Positions 50,620 through 58,285 of a stretch of 64,000 nt of DNA are shown here, piece by piece. Source of the DNA: Sinomonas gamaensis (GTDB lineage: Bacteria > Actinomycetota > Actinomycetes > Actinomycetales > Micrococcaceae); the NCBI RefSeq assembly GCF_005876955.1, contig NZ_SSCL01000013.1:49543-113542 (forward strand). The letters are read 5' to 3'. The notes under the pieces are model-generated. The model was not told the DNA's origin, ran no database searches, and saw only the letters and a list, made by a program, of their open reading frames with translations. The number at the start of each line of letters is the position of its first letter. Positions within the stretch are counted from its first letter, which is position 1. A program made the position numbers and the translations under genes.

Positions 50620-50707
50620 GGCTAAACCACTTTCGCCGTCAGGTTTGCTGGGTTCGCGGGACCTAAGCCTCTTCGGCGCGCCCCCTCGGCCCGCGTCTCA
50701 TGGAGGC

Positions 50708-51154
50708 ATGGCCAGAAGTGGCAGCGCTAGGCCCTCGCGGCGACCCGGCAGCGTGATGTCGATCCTCATCAACGCTGCGCTTCTCTTTGCGATCAATCAG
50801 TGGCCCACGTGGCATGCCGCGCCGTTCCTGACGCCGAGCACCCCTGAGGTCCTCGGCCTCGTGAACGCCTCGTTGGTCGTGGGTCTGGTGGTCAACGTGG
50901 TGTATCTGGCCGTGAGTTCGCCGGGGGTCTGGGCGTTGGGCCAGCTTGTGATTCTCGCGGTAGGGCTGGCAGCCGCCTTCCGGGTCTGGACTGTGTTCCC
51001 GTTCGACTTCGGCGCGAGCACGTTCGACTGGGCCCTCGTGGTGCGGATCCTGCTCGTGATCGGGATCGTCGGCTCGCTGATCGGCCTCGTCGTGCAGCTG
51101 GTCATGCTGATTCGGTCTCTCGCGGGCTTCGGCCAGCCCATGCAGCGCACCTAA
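50708..51154 (+). CDS. Four-helix membrane protein
   Basis: 148 residues from ATG 50708 after GGAGG. Hydrophobic segments at about 16-31, 46-69, 75-92 and 106-138 are separated by short loops. No recognised family. The frame is open upstream into the hydrolase gene, but the ribosome site fixes this start. The 3' end carries an inverted-repeat module (51158-51206). Confidence 0.6.
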   Translation: MARSGSARPSRRPGSVMSILINAALLFAINQWPTWHAAPFLTPSTPEVLGLVNASLVVGLVVNVVYLAVSSPGVWALGQLVILAVGLAAAFRVWTVFPFDFGASTFDWALVVRILLVIGIVGSLIGLVVQLVMLIRSLAGFGQPMQRT

Positions 51155-51157
51155 GGC

Positions 51158-51206
51158 TTGCGCCGTCAGGTTTCTGGGTGTGGACCCTGCAGAGCTGACG
51201 GCGCAA
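51158..51206. repeat. Inverted gene-end module, partly repeated at 50634
   Basis: TTGCGCCGTCAG (51158-51169) and CTGACGGCGCAA (51195-51206) are perfect 12-bp inverted arms around 25 nt. The stretch CGCCGTCAGGTTT also occurs at 50634-50646 after the hydrolase gene, followed in both cases by CTGGGT after zero or one base. It lies between convergent genes and may terminate both. Confidence 0.65.
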
Positions 51207-51210
51207 CGGG

Positions 51211-51302
51211 AAATGTGCGATCAGGGACCACGCTGGCGCCCCTGCGTGCGAGCTCCTTGACGATCGCCTCACCGATTCCGGAACCCAGGCTCCAACGAGC
51301 CC
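51211..51302 (-). pseudogene. Fragment of a short-chain dehydrogenase
   Basis: Leftward from about 51302 one frame reads LGSGIGEAIVKELARRGASVV, which matches the glycine-rich cofactor site and first helix of short-chain dehydrogenases (G-x-G-I-G...A-x-x-L-A-x-x-G-A-x-V-V). Nothing before or after continues the enzyme, so this is a remnant of about 30 codons left between the GH65 gene and the repeat module. Confidence 0.4.
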
Positions 51303-51307
51303 CAGGT

Positions 51308-53641
51308 TCAGGACAGCGACGAGAGCGCGCTCAACCCCGCCGTCGGGAACGGCCGCGGGAAGATGCTCGGCACGGGGGCGGGCAGCGCGTCGAGATTGAC
51401 GACGGCGGTCTCGGCTCCCACGGCAACGATGGCTCCCCGGACGCTCACCTCGAGTGGATCCCCGGATTCCACCGTGAGGGCGAGCACCTCCGACGTGAGC
51501 CGCACGTGGAGGATCCGCCCCTGGAGCTGGAGCCGGAACTCGAGATGGTCCCAGCACTCGGGGAGCCGCGGGTCGAAGTACGGCAGTGCGCCCTGATCGC
51601 GGAAGCCCGCGAAGCCGTTCACGAGCGCGGCCCAGACGCCGCCCGCCGACGCTGTGTGGACGCCGTCGATCGTGTTGTCGTGCAGGTTGTCGAGGTCGAT
51701 GAACGCCGCGGTGCTGAAGTGACGCACGGCCTCCTCCGTGTACCCGACCTCGGCGGCCATGATCCCCTGGACGCAGGCTGAGAGGGTCGAGTCGCCTGTG
51801 GTGATGGGGTCGTAGAAGTCGAAGGCGCGCTGCTTGTCCTCGGCCGTGAAGTCCTGCCACTGCAGGAGCATCGCGAGCACTGCGTCCGCCTGCTTGAGAA
51901 CCTGATGGCGGTAGATGACGAGCGGGTGGAAGTGCAGGAGCAGCGGGTACTTCGAGCGCGGCGTCTCCCAGTCCCACGGCTCGAGCGACATGAAGTCGGC
52001 GTCCTGAGCGTGGACCTGCATGTCCGGGTCATACGGCAGGGCCATGCGCTCGGCGATGTGGGACCACATGACCCGCTCGGAGTCGGCGATGTCCGGGTGG
52101 TTCAACGAGGCCGCGGCGCGCAGATTGAAGCGCGCCATGACATTCGTGTACAGGTTGTCGTTCACCACGGCCGTGTACTCGTCCGGCCCAGTCACGCCGT
52201 GGATGTGGAACTGCCCGTTCTTGCCGAAGAAACCGAGTGAGGCCCACATGCGGGCGGTCTGAATCAGGAGATCCGCTCCCGGTCCGGCGAGGAACTCCTT
52301 GTCCCCGCTGGCCCACGCGTAGCGGGCGGCGGCGTAGGCGATGGCGGCGTTGATGTGGAACTGGGCCGTGCCGGCCGCGTAGTAGGCGCTCGCCTCCTGG
52401 CCGTTGATCGTGCGCCAGGGGAAGAGGACGCCGTCGACATTCAGCTCAGACGCGCGGGCCGCAGCCGCCGGGATCATCTCGTGCCGGAACTGCAGGACCT
52501 TTCGGGCCGCCTCGGGGGCGGTGTAGGTCAGGTAGGGCAGGACGTAGATCTCCTGGTCCCAGAAGTAGTGGCCCTCGTAGCCGGAGCCGGTCACGCCCTT
52601 CGCCGGGATGCCCGCGACGCCAGCCTGAGAGGTGGCCTGCGCGAGCTGGAACAGGTTCCACCGGACCGCCTGCTGGAGGTCGGCGGGGCCGCCGATGGTG
52701 ATGTCCGCCGTCGCCCAGTAGCGCTCGTAGTGTTCCGCGCTTTCTGCGAGCAGATCGTCGAAGCCGCGCAGCTCGGAAGCCGCACGCTCGACCAGCTCGC
52801 CGCCGTCGCCCGAGCCCACCGCGTAGGCGACGCGCTTTTCGAGGCGGAAGGTCTCGCCCGGGTCGATGGGCAGCACGTAGCGGACGGCGCTGCGGTCGGC
52901 ATCGGGCTCAGTGGAAAAGGGCGGCATGGGGCTGTTCGTCACATGGTCGGCCGCAAGCGCGACACTTTGTCGCGAGGTCACTGTGGTCCAGGCGAGGCGC
53001 AGGCTCCCATTCGTGCCCTCAGCAAGGGCGGGCTCGAGCACCCGCCCCGCGTGCCGACCGGCCCGGCGGGGGTCGTGCTCCGAGTGGTCGTCCCGCGGCT
53101 GATCCTGGCGATTGACGACGACGGACGAGACATCCGCGACAATCCTGCGGTCCGCGCTGATCTCGAGTTCGACCCCGATGCTCGAGCGCGAGGCCGCACC
53201 GACGACGCGGCGCTCCCGGGTCGTCACAACCGCGCCCGACGTGCACTGCCACACGATCCGGCACTCGTAGACGCCCGTCGCGAAGTCCAGCCGACGGCGG
53301 AAGTCCAGCACTTCGGAAGCAGCTAAGGTGAGCTGTTCGCCGTCGACCCTCACCAGCGTCTCGTGGGCATCTGGGACGTAGAGGATGCGCTGGCCCTGCT
53401 TCGCGAACCCGTACGCGTTCTCGGCGTGCCGGATGTCGAAGGTTTCGTGGTAGCCGTTGATGAATGTCCCAGGGAGGGCAGCGTCGGCTTCCGCGGCGTG
53501 GGCGCCCCGGAGGCCGAGGTGGCCGTTGCCGAGGCTGAAGAGAGTCTCAAGCGTGCCCTCGGTTCCCGGGGCGTGGCTGGCCTCGACCAGGGCCCACTCG
53601 TCGAGGGGGAAGCGGTGACGGTCTGCGGTGACAAGAGTCAT
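51308..53641 (-). CDS. Glycoside hydrolase family 65 disaccharide phosphorylase
   Basis: 777 residues, the usual size. N-terminal sandwich with TLFSLGNGHLGLRG and FINGYHETF; (alpha/alpha)6 barrel with GHYFWDQEIYVLPYLTY, LFPWRTINGQEAS and HIHGVTGPDEYT. Glu488 in GPDEYT is the general acid. GH65 members phosphorolyse maltose, trehalose, kojibiose, nigerose or similar to beta-glucose-1-phosphate. The following gene upstream on the same strand is beta-phosphoglucomutase, which uses that product. The exact disaccharide is not evident; regulation appears shared with the importer at 22.7-25.9 kb. Confidence 0.9.
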   Translation of the reverse strand: MTLVTADRHRFPLDEWALVEASHAPGTEGTLETLFSLGNGHLGLRGAHAAEADAALPGTFINGYHETFDIRHAENAYGFAKQGQRILYVPDAHETLVRVDGEQLTLAASEVLDFRRRLDFATGVYECRIVWQCTSGAVVTTRERRVVGAASRSSIGVELEISADRRIVADVSSVVVNRQDQPRDDHSEHDPRRAGRHAGRVLEPALAEGTNGSLRLAWTTVTSRQSVALAADHVTNSPMPPFSTEPDADRSAVRYVLPIDPGETFRLEKRVAYAVGSGDGGELVERAASELRGFDDLLAESAEHYERYWATADITIGGPADLQQAVRWNLFQLAQATSQAGVAGIPAKGVTGSGYEGHYFWDQEIYVLPYLTYTAPEAARKVLQFRHEMIPAAAARASELNVDGVLFPWRTINGQEASAYYAAGTAQFHINAAIAYAAARYAWASGDKEFLAGPGADLLIQTARMWASLGFFGKNGQFHIHGVTGPDEYTAVVNDNLYTNVMARFNLRAAASLNHPDIADSERVMWSHIAERMALPYDPDMQVHAQDADFMSLEPWDWETPRSKYPLLLHFHPLVIYRHQVLKQADAVLAMLLQWQDFTAEDKQRAFDFYDPITTGDSTLSACVQGIMAAEVGYTEEAVRHFSTAAFIDLDNLHDNTIDGVHTASAGGVWAALVNGFAGFRDQGALPYFDPRLPECWDHLEFRLQLQGRILHVRLTSEVLALTVESGDPLEVSVRGAIVAVGAETAVVNLDALPAPVPSIFPRPFPTAGLSALSSLS

Positions 53642-53709
53642 GGAGGTGCCGTTCTCACAAAGAAGGGGATGGTTCAGGGGTCTGGGCGCTGCCCGGCGCC
53701 CCCGGCGGT

Positions 53710-54441
53710 CTAGAGCAGCTCGGCGAGATCGTCGACGACGTGCGTGGCGCCCGCCGCGCGGAGCACCTCGGCTCCTGCGCCGCGATTCACGGCGACGACC
53801 GCGCGGAACTCGCCGCCCGCTCCCGCCTGGACGCCAGAGACGGCGTCCTCCACGACGATGCAGGCCTGCCGCGGCACACCCAGAAGCTCAGCCGCGCGGA
53901 CGAACGTCGCCGGATCCGGCTTGCCTGGGAGCCCGTCGCGAGCCGCGACGGCGCCGTCCACCACTACGGGGAAGGCGTCCGCCAGGCCCGCCGCACGCAG
54001 GACTGCCGGGGCGTTGCGGGACGAGGAGACGACCGCGAGCTTCACGCCGCGTCTGCGCGCCGCCTCGACCAGCCGGGCCGATCCCGGATAGGGTGCAACG
54101 CCGTCGTTCTCGATGATCTCGTTGAAGATCCGGTTCTTGCGGTTGCCGAGGCCCTGGACCGTCTCGTGCTCGGGGGCGTCGTCGATGGGCCCCTCAGGGA
54201 GGGTGATGCCGCGCGAGGCGAGGAAGTCGCGGACCCCGTCGAAGCGGGGCTTGCCGTCGATGTGGTCGAAGTAGTCGGTGTCCGTGTACGCCGGCCCCTT
54301 CTTGACGGACGCGAGGTACTCGTCGAAGAGCTGGCGCCAGGCATGCTCGTGCACGACGGCGGTGGGGGTCAGCACGCCGTCGAGGTCGAAGAGCAGCGCT
54401 TCGGTCCCCGTCCAGAGGTCCAGCTGGGTCTGGGAGAGCAT
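53710..54441 (-). CDS. pgmB: Beta-phosphoglucomutase (HAD family)
   Basis: 243 residues. LLFDLDGVLTPT gives the nucleophile Asp19 and acid/base Asp21; LAVVSSSRNAPAVL, GKPDPATFVRAA and CIVVEDAVSGVQAG are the other HAD motifs. The alpha-helical cap (about 35-110) is of the phosphoglucomutase type. It changes beta-glucose-1-phosphate to glucose-6-phosphate after GH65 phosphorolysis. ATG at 54441 follows GGAGG. First gene of the pgmB-GH65 operon. Confidence 0.85.
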   Translation of the reverse strand: MLSQTQLDLWTGTEALLFDLDGVLTPTAVVHEHAWRQLFDEYLASVKKGPAYTDTDYFDHIDGKPRFDGVRDFLASRGITLPEGPIDDAPEHETVQGLGNRKNRIFNEIIENDGVAPYPGSARLVEAARRRGVKLAVVSSSRNAPAVLRAAGLADAFPVVVDGAVAARDGLPGKPDPATFVRAAELLGVPRQACIVVEDAVSGVQAGAGGEFRAVVAVNRGAGAEVLRAAGATHVVDDLAELL

Positions 54442-54554
54442 CGGTATGGCCTCCGTGGTCTATGCGGTCATCGGGCCGGTCCACGGCGGCATGACCCAGC
54501 CGAGGTACCGTCCCGTCGCTGGGCTCGCGGGCGCCCCCGCCCGGCGCCCGCACG

Positions 54555-54584
54555 AGTCTATGCAGGAGGTGTAAGCGTTTGCAA
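54555..54584 (-). promoter_or_regulatory. Promoter of the pgmB-GH65 operon with LacI-type operator
   Basis: On the minus strand -35 TTGCAA (54579-54584) and -10 TAGACT (54555-54560) are 18 bp apart. The element GTAAGCGTTTGC (plus strand 54571-54582) overlaps the -35; it differs by one base from the operator at 22574-22585. Control by the LacI protein at 26336 is inferred. Confidence 0.7.
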
Positions 54585-54604
54585 CACGTGCGAGCTATTG
54601 CGCG

Positions 54605-55381
54605 CTATGCAAGTTTCCCCGTGCCGAGGTCGGGCCGGGTGACGCCGAGGTCGGGCGGTGTGGCGCCGAGGTCGGGGCGGGTGGTGCCGACGTCGGGTGG
54701 TGTGGCGCCGAGGTGGGGCGGGGTGGTGCCGAGGTCGGGGCGGGTGGTGCCGACGTGGTGGACTTCATCGCAGAGGGTGATGAGGTCTTCGTCGTGAGTA
54801 GCGACGACGACGGTCGCGCCCCTCGCCGCTTCGGCCTTGAGGAATCCCGCGACGAGCTCTCGGTTGCCCTGATCGAGGGAGGCCGTCGGCTCGTCTGCCA
54901 GAATGACGTCAGCTCGCTGGAAGATTGCCCGAGCGAGGCTCACACGCTGCTTTTCCCCTCCACTGAGACTGGAGCACCTTTCCAGGGCTCGGCCCCCAAG
55001 CGCGACCCTCTCGAGAGCCTTCTCGACTGCTGCCACGTGCTTTCTCGCGGACCCGAAGAGGGAGAGCCCGGAGAGCGCAACGTTATAGGCAACCGACTCG
55101 TCGTCTACGAGGCCGTAGTCCTGGAAGACGAAGGCCGCGTGCTTTTGCCAGAAACGACGACGCAGATCATCTTTCCAGCGGCAGGTGTCGGTTCCGTCGG
55201 CCAGAACGGTTCCTGTATCGGGCTTGTGCAAGAGGCCGAGAATGCCCAGCAGGGTTGTTTTCCCACACCCACTCGGGCCGACGAGCGCCAACGTCCGCCC
55301 GGGAAGTGCGCGCACCGTCTCGTGATGAAGAACTGTTCTTCCTCCCACCGCGAGGCTGACGTTCTTTGCATGGAGCTCCAT
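54605..55381 (-). CDS. ABC transporter ATPase of the lactococcin-972-type cluster, with repeat tail
   Basis: 258 residues. Walker A LVGPSGCGKTTLLG, signature SSLSGGEKQRVSLA, Walker B ADVILADEPTASLD and H-loop VVATHDED make a LolD/MacB-type ATPase. A normal core ends at about residue 205; from there the frame runs into the 21-bp array and adds about 50 residues of heptads such as TTRPDLG-ATPPDLG. The ATG at 55381 is chosen because the frame upstream overlaps the membrane protein gene's end. It probably energises the DUF1430-type membrane protein for bacteriocin export or immunity. The tail may be an accident of array insertion. Confidence 0.8.
   Translation of the reverse strand: MELHAKNVSLAVGGRTVLHHETVRALPGRTLALVGPSGCGKTTLLGILGLLHKPDTGTVLADGTDTCRWKDDLRRRFWQKHAAFVFQDYGLVDDESVAYNVALSGLSLFGSARKHVAAVEKALERVALGGRALERCSSLSGGEKQRVSLARAIFQRADVILADEPTASLDQGNRELVAGFLKAEAARGATVVVATHDEDLITLCDEVHHVGTTRPDLGTTPPHLGATPPDVGTTRPDLGATPPDLGVTRPDLGTGKLA
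54623..54769. repeat. Seven 21-bp tandem units (left array)
   Basis: Units beginning GCCGAGGTCGGG (or GCCGACGTCGGG, GCCGAGGTGGGG) start at 54623, 54644, 54665, 54686, 54707, 54728 and 54749, an exact 21-bp step. Alternate units differ in the second half (CGGGTGGT versus GGTGTGGC). The array lies inside the 3' end of the ATPase gene. The reverse complement of its core occurs 14 times at 57985-58278. Confidence 0.85.
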
Positions 55382-55401
55382 GATTCTCCGTCCGATTCCC
55401 G

Positions 55402-57360
55402 TCAGGCCCTGCGGGCGAGAGTCTTGGCGAATACCGTTCGGGACGCCCTGACATGCAGCCACGTGCTCAAGGTCGCGAAGATCGGAACCGCGACCAGAAT
55501 CCACCACGTCTCTGCCTTCGCTCCTGCGCCCGATCCGATGAACATTCCAGCCGAGACGATGAGCGCCAGCGCACTGTCCCATGCCAAACGACGGGACAGG
55601 AGGTGCGCCCAACGCCAGCCGCAGGTCCGCTGGGCGAAGAGCCTGCGCGCGGCCGATAGTGCATAGACGATCGCCGAAACGGCGATGCTCATCACGAGCG
55701 CGAGCACCACCAAGACAAAAGAAAGCGTTTTCATCCACGCGGACTGGTTCTGCAGTTGGCTGTTGAAGAGGGCAGAGTCGGATATCCGGTCGACCGAGAG
55801 GATCTTGGTTCCCAGGGGGTGCGTGGCCAGGTAATTGCGAACCCACGCTGCATCGTCAAAATTTGCGTTTCCCGACATCATGAGAGCCCCGAGGTTATGG
55901 TCGTTCAAGGTGTTGGCAGGGTCCTTGACCAGCACGACGAGCGGGTTCGCCAATCGATGCATTTCTCCGCGCTTCGATGACAGTACAGGCAGCGGTTGAG
56001 CACCCGCATATTGGAAGAGCGATATTTGCTCACCGAAGCCATCAAGGTTCCGGCCCGATCGATTCAGGAGTGAATACTGTTCCTTGATGTAAGTGCCGAC
56101 AGAATCGGGCATGTCTTCGAGTGAAACCCTCTTCAGGAGTGCCTCGGCTGAGTCCGATTCTCCAACTAAGGGGGCAATGGTACGCAGGTAGTGCCGGTTC
56201 ACCCACGCGACGCCTCCGTATCCGTCAAGGTCCGTTGCATCGGCCGAGTAGGACAGCGTGAGGTGGCCCGCCTCCTCGGCCGCGGCAGCCATTCTTCCCA
56301 TGTCTGCTTGCCCCCGGGAAAAGTCTTCCTCCGAGCGGAATGCGGTCCGGACGCTGACATGCTCTTTCAACACGTCCCACTGGGCATCCAAATGGGACAA
56401 GGTCAGGGCTTGGGAGATTGAGGCTCCCGCAACAGGAAGAGCGACGGCGACGACCACCAAGGATGCAGCCTTGAGGATTTCGCCGATCGCCCGGAAATGA
56501 CGCTCCGGGGGCTGACGAGATGCAATTCCTTCGACCGATGGCCAAGTCATAGCGGATGCAAGTGCTGTGAACACCAGGATGAGGAGGAACGCTCCCAAGA
56601 TGAGGCTGCCAGATACGGTTGCGAAATGGGGAAGCGTGGATTCTCGGCCGGACACGACGACAACCACCAATGCAATTGACCATGCAATCCCCGCCGAACG
56701 AGCAACCTCGACCATGAGAGATCCGAGGTCCGCCAGAACGACGCGTCGAGTCGTGACGCCGCAGAGCATCTTCAAAACTCGGACTCGTGCTGTTAGTACG
56801 GACCATGAGACAGCCAACGAGACCAGCAACACCGCGCAGGTGAGGAACGCGAGCCATGAGCCGGTTGCCACGACAGCTTGTTGGAAAAGTCCCGGAACTG
56901 TCTTGGCTGTGAACTGGTATTGGACCTTGTGCGTATCGAGCCATGGAACGAACTGCGTCAGCGTCGAAGATGATCCCGAGAAGACATAGACACCGCTAAG
57001 AGGCGTGGTGCCGAGATCCAGCGCCGGTCGCAGCTCTCCGCGCATCCCCGGCTTGAACCACCCGATTTTGGTTGGACCTGTCGGTGCGCTCTTTCCGAAG
57101 ACGTAAAGCGACCGTGAATTGTAGAAGTCGTTGGGGTCGGCTACGACTTTTGCCAAGAAGATGCCCGACTGATCGGCTAGATCGGAAAGTCCCGCGATCA
57201 GTTCGTCCTTGCCCGTCTCGGTTCGTGAGAAGTCGAAACTGGCCGAGGATTGCGTACCAGCGGGAAAAGCGTCTTCCTCTACCAGGATAAATAACGCCGC
57301 CAAGGCACAAAGAAGAACACTCGTCCCTAGTGACGCTGCACGGATCAGGAGTTTCAGCAC
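55402..57360 (-). CDS. Bacteriocin-associated integral membrane protein (DUF1430/FtsX-like)
   Basis: 652 residues. One helix at the N-terminus, then an extracytoplasmic part, three or four helices at about 160-310, a second large extracytoplasmic part and three helices at the C-terminus (about 540-640). This FtsX/MacB-like plan, with an ATPase gene directly downstream and a lactococcin-972-type gene 17 bp upstream, matches the membrane protein of lactococcin 972 clusters, thought to give immunity or help export. Codon use and GC are somewhat lower than in the neighbours. Confidence 0.8.
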   Translation of the reverse strand: MLKLLIRAASLGTSVLLCALAALFILVEEDAFPAGTQSSASFDFSRTETGKDELIAGLSDLADQSGIFLAKVVADPNDFYNSRSLYVFGKSAPTGPTKIGWFKPGMRGELRPALDLGTTPLSGVYVFSGSSSTLTQFVPWLDTHKVQYQFTAKTVPGLFQQAVVATGSWLAFLTCAVLLVSLAVSWSVLTARVRVLKMLCGVTTRRVVLADLGSLMVEVARSAGIAWSIALVVVVVSGRESTLPHFATVSGSLILGAFLLILVFTALASAMTWPSVEGIASRQPPERHFRAIGEILKAASLVVVAVALPVAGASISQALTLSHLDAQWDVLKEHVSVRTAFRSEEDFSRGQADMGRMAAAAEEAGHLTLSYSADATDLDGYGGVAWVNRHYLRTIAPLVGESDSAEALLKRVSLEDMPDSVGTYIKEQYSLLNRSGRNLDGFGEQISLFQYAGAQPLPVLSSKRGEMHRLANPLVVLVKDPANTLNDHNLGALMMSGNANFDDAAWVRNYLATHPLGTKILSVDRISDSALFNSQLQNQSAWMKTLSFVLVVLALVMSIAVSAIVYALSAARRLFAQRTCGWRWAHLLSRRLAWDSALALIVSAGMFIGSGAGAKAETWWILVAVPIFATLSTWLHVRASRTVFAKTLARRA

Positions 57361-57377
57361 GATTGCGTGGGACGGGA

Positions 57378-57671
57378 TCAGCAGGTGCGGTAGTAGTACC
57401 GGTTATGGGTCCACCAGTTGCCCAAAGCGAAAGCGTTCGACCACCTGCCACCCGCGACATCGATGCTCCTGTCGTTGTCCCAGTCCGTATAGACGGACGA
57501 TCCATGGCACACCGAGCCGTGGTAGTAGTCCGAGTAGGCCCCCGCACCGTTGAGCCCATAGTTCCAGGTGCCTCCCTGAACCGGATATTGCGTCGCCGCC
57601 ACCGCGGTCCCGGTCACTGAGCACAGAGCTCCAGTGAGGGCCAATCCTGCGAGAATGCGCTTCGCCGTCAT
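57378..57671 (-). CDS. Lactococcin 972 family bacteriocin precursor
   Basis: 97 residues. A Sec signal (MTAKRILAGLALTGALCSV, then TGTAVAA) precedes a mature peptide of about 70 residues: GGTWNYGLNGAGAYSDYYHG, SVCHGSSVYTDWDNDRSIDV, AGGRWSNAFALGNWW, ending YYYRTC. The GGTWxYG start, the SxYYHGS block, the AGxW step and the aromatic end are family traits. Lactococcin 972 binds lipid II and blocks septum formation. Two cysteines (in VCHG and the last residue) could form a disulphide, unlike the prototype. The start has GAAAGGGAG. The gene leads the three-gene operon. Confidence 0.88.
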   Translation of the reverse strand: MTAKRILAGLALTGALCSVTGTAVAATQYPVQGGTWNYGLNGAGAYSDYYHGSVCHGSSVYTDWDNDRSIDVAGGRWSNAFALGNWWTHNRYYYRTC

Positions 57672-57717
57672 GGTCGTCTCCCTTTCTCGTCGTGAGACGC
57701 GGTCGCGTCTTGGGAGA

Positions 57718-57776
57718 CGTCTAGTCCATCAGGGAATTCGTGGTCAACCTGGCTGGGGACAAATGCGTGCATTTGT
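57718..57776 (-). promoter_or_regulatory. Bacteriocin promoter with adjacent palindrome
   Basis: On the minus strand -35 TTGACC (57742-57747) and -10 TAGACG (57718-57723), 18-bp spacer. Twelve bases upstream of the -35 lies ACAAATG-CGTG-CATTTGT (57759-57776), a perfect 7-bp dyad. Its place upstream of the -35 suits an activator site. No regulator gene is within the cassette. Confidence 0.55.
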
Positions 57777-57984
57777 TCAAAGCGATTGTGACGAGTTTTC
57801 GTCGAGGTCCGCGTGTTCGGGCAACCACTACTTGTATTTCTTGCAACAGAATTCACTCGTGAGCAGGGGGAACAGCTCCCAATGACTTGTGGCTCACCTC
57901 CATGAGCTTCTTGCCTCAATGGAGCGAAAGGCGCAAGAGCGGCAGGCAGGAAGATGACGCAAGCGGGTGAGACTATTACGCGCA
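57777..57984. other. AT-richer gap between bacteriocin promoter and right array
   Basis: About 200 bp with clearly lower GC than the flanks (for example CTTGTATTTCTTGCAACAG at about 57832) and no recognisable gene. It supports a foreign origin of the bacteriocin cassette. Confidence 0.4.
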
Positions 57985-58278
57985 CCCGACTTCGGCGTCA
58001 GGGGGCCCGACTTCGGGCGTGCACCACCCGATCTCGGCGTGAGGGGGGCCGACTTCGGGCGTGCACCACCCGATCTCGGCGTCAGGGGGCCCGACTTCGG
58101 GCGTGCACCACCCGATTTGGGCGTGAGGGGGCCCGACTTCGGGCGTGCACCACCCGATTTGGGCGTGAGGGGGCCCGACTTCGGGCGTGCACCACCCGAC
58201 TTCGGCGTCAGGGGGCCCGACTTCGGGCGTGTACCCCCCGACTTCGGCGTCAGGGGGCCCGACTTCGGCCTTGGGGTC
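57985..58278. repeat. Fourteen 21-bp tandem units (right array)
   Basis: CCCGA-type units start at 57985 and every 21 bp up to 58258 without a slip. They alternate between two forms, CCCGACTTCGGCGTCAGGGG and CCCGACTTCGGGCGTGCACC, so a 42-bp higher period exists. The reverse complement core GCCGAAGTCGGG is the same motif as in the array at 54623-54769 but in opposite orientation. It fills the space behind the HAD gene. Confidence 0.9.
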
Positions 58279-58285
58279 GGGCGGG

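Noticed and set aside
57985..58278. CRISPR-like array
   Set aside because: Units follow each other with no unique spacers, the period is 21 bp, and no cas genes are present.
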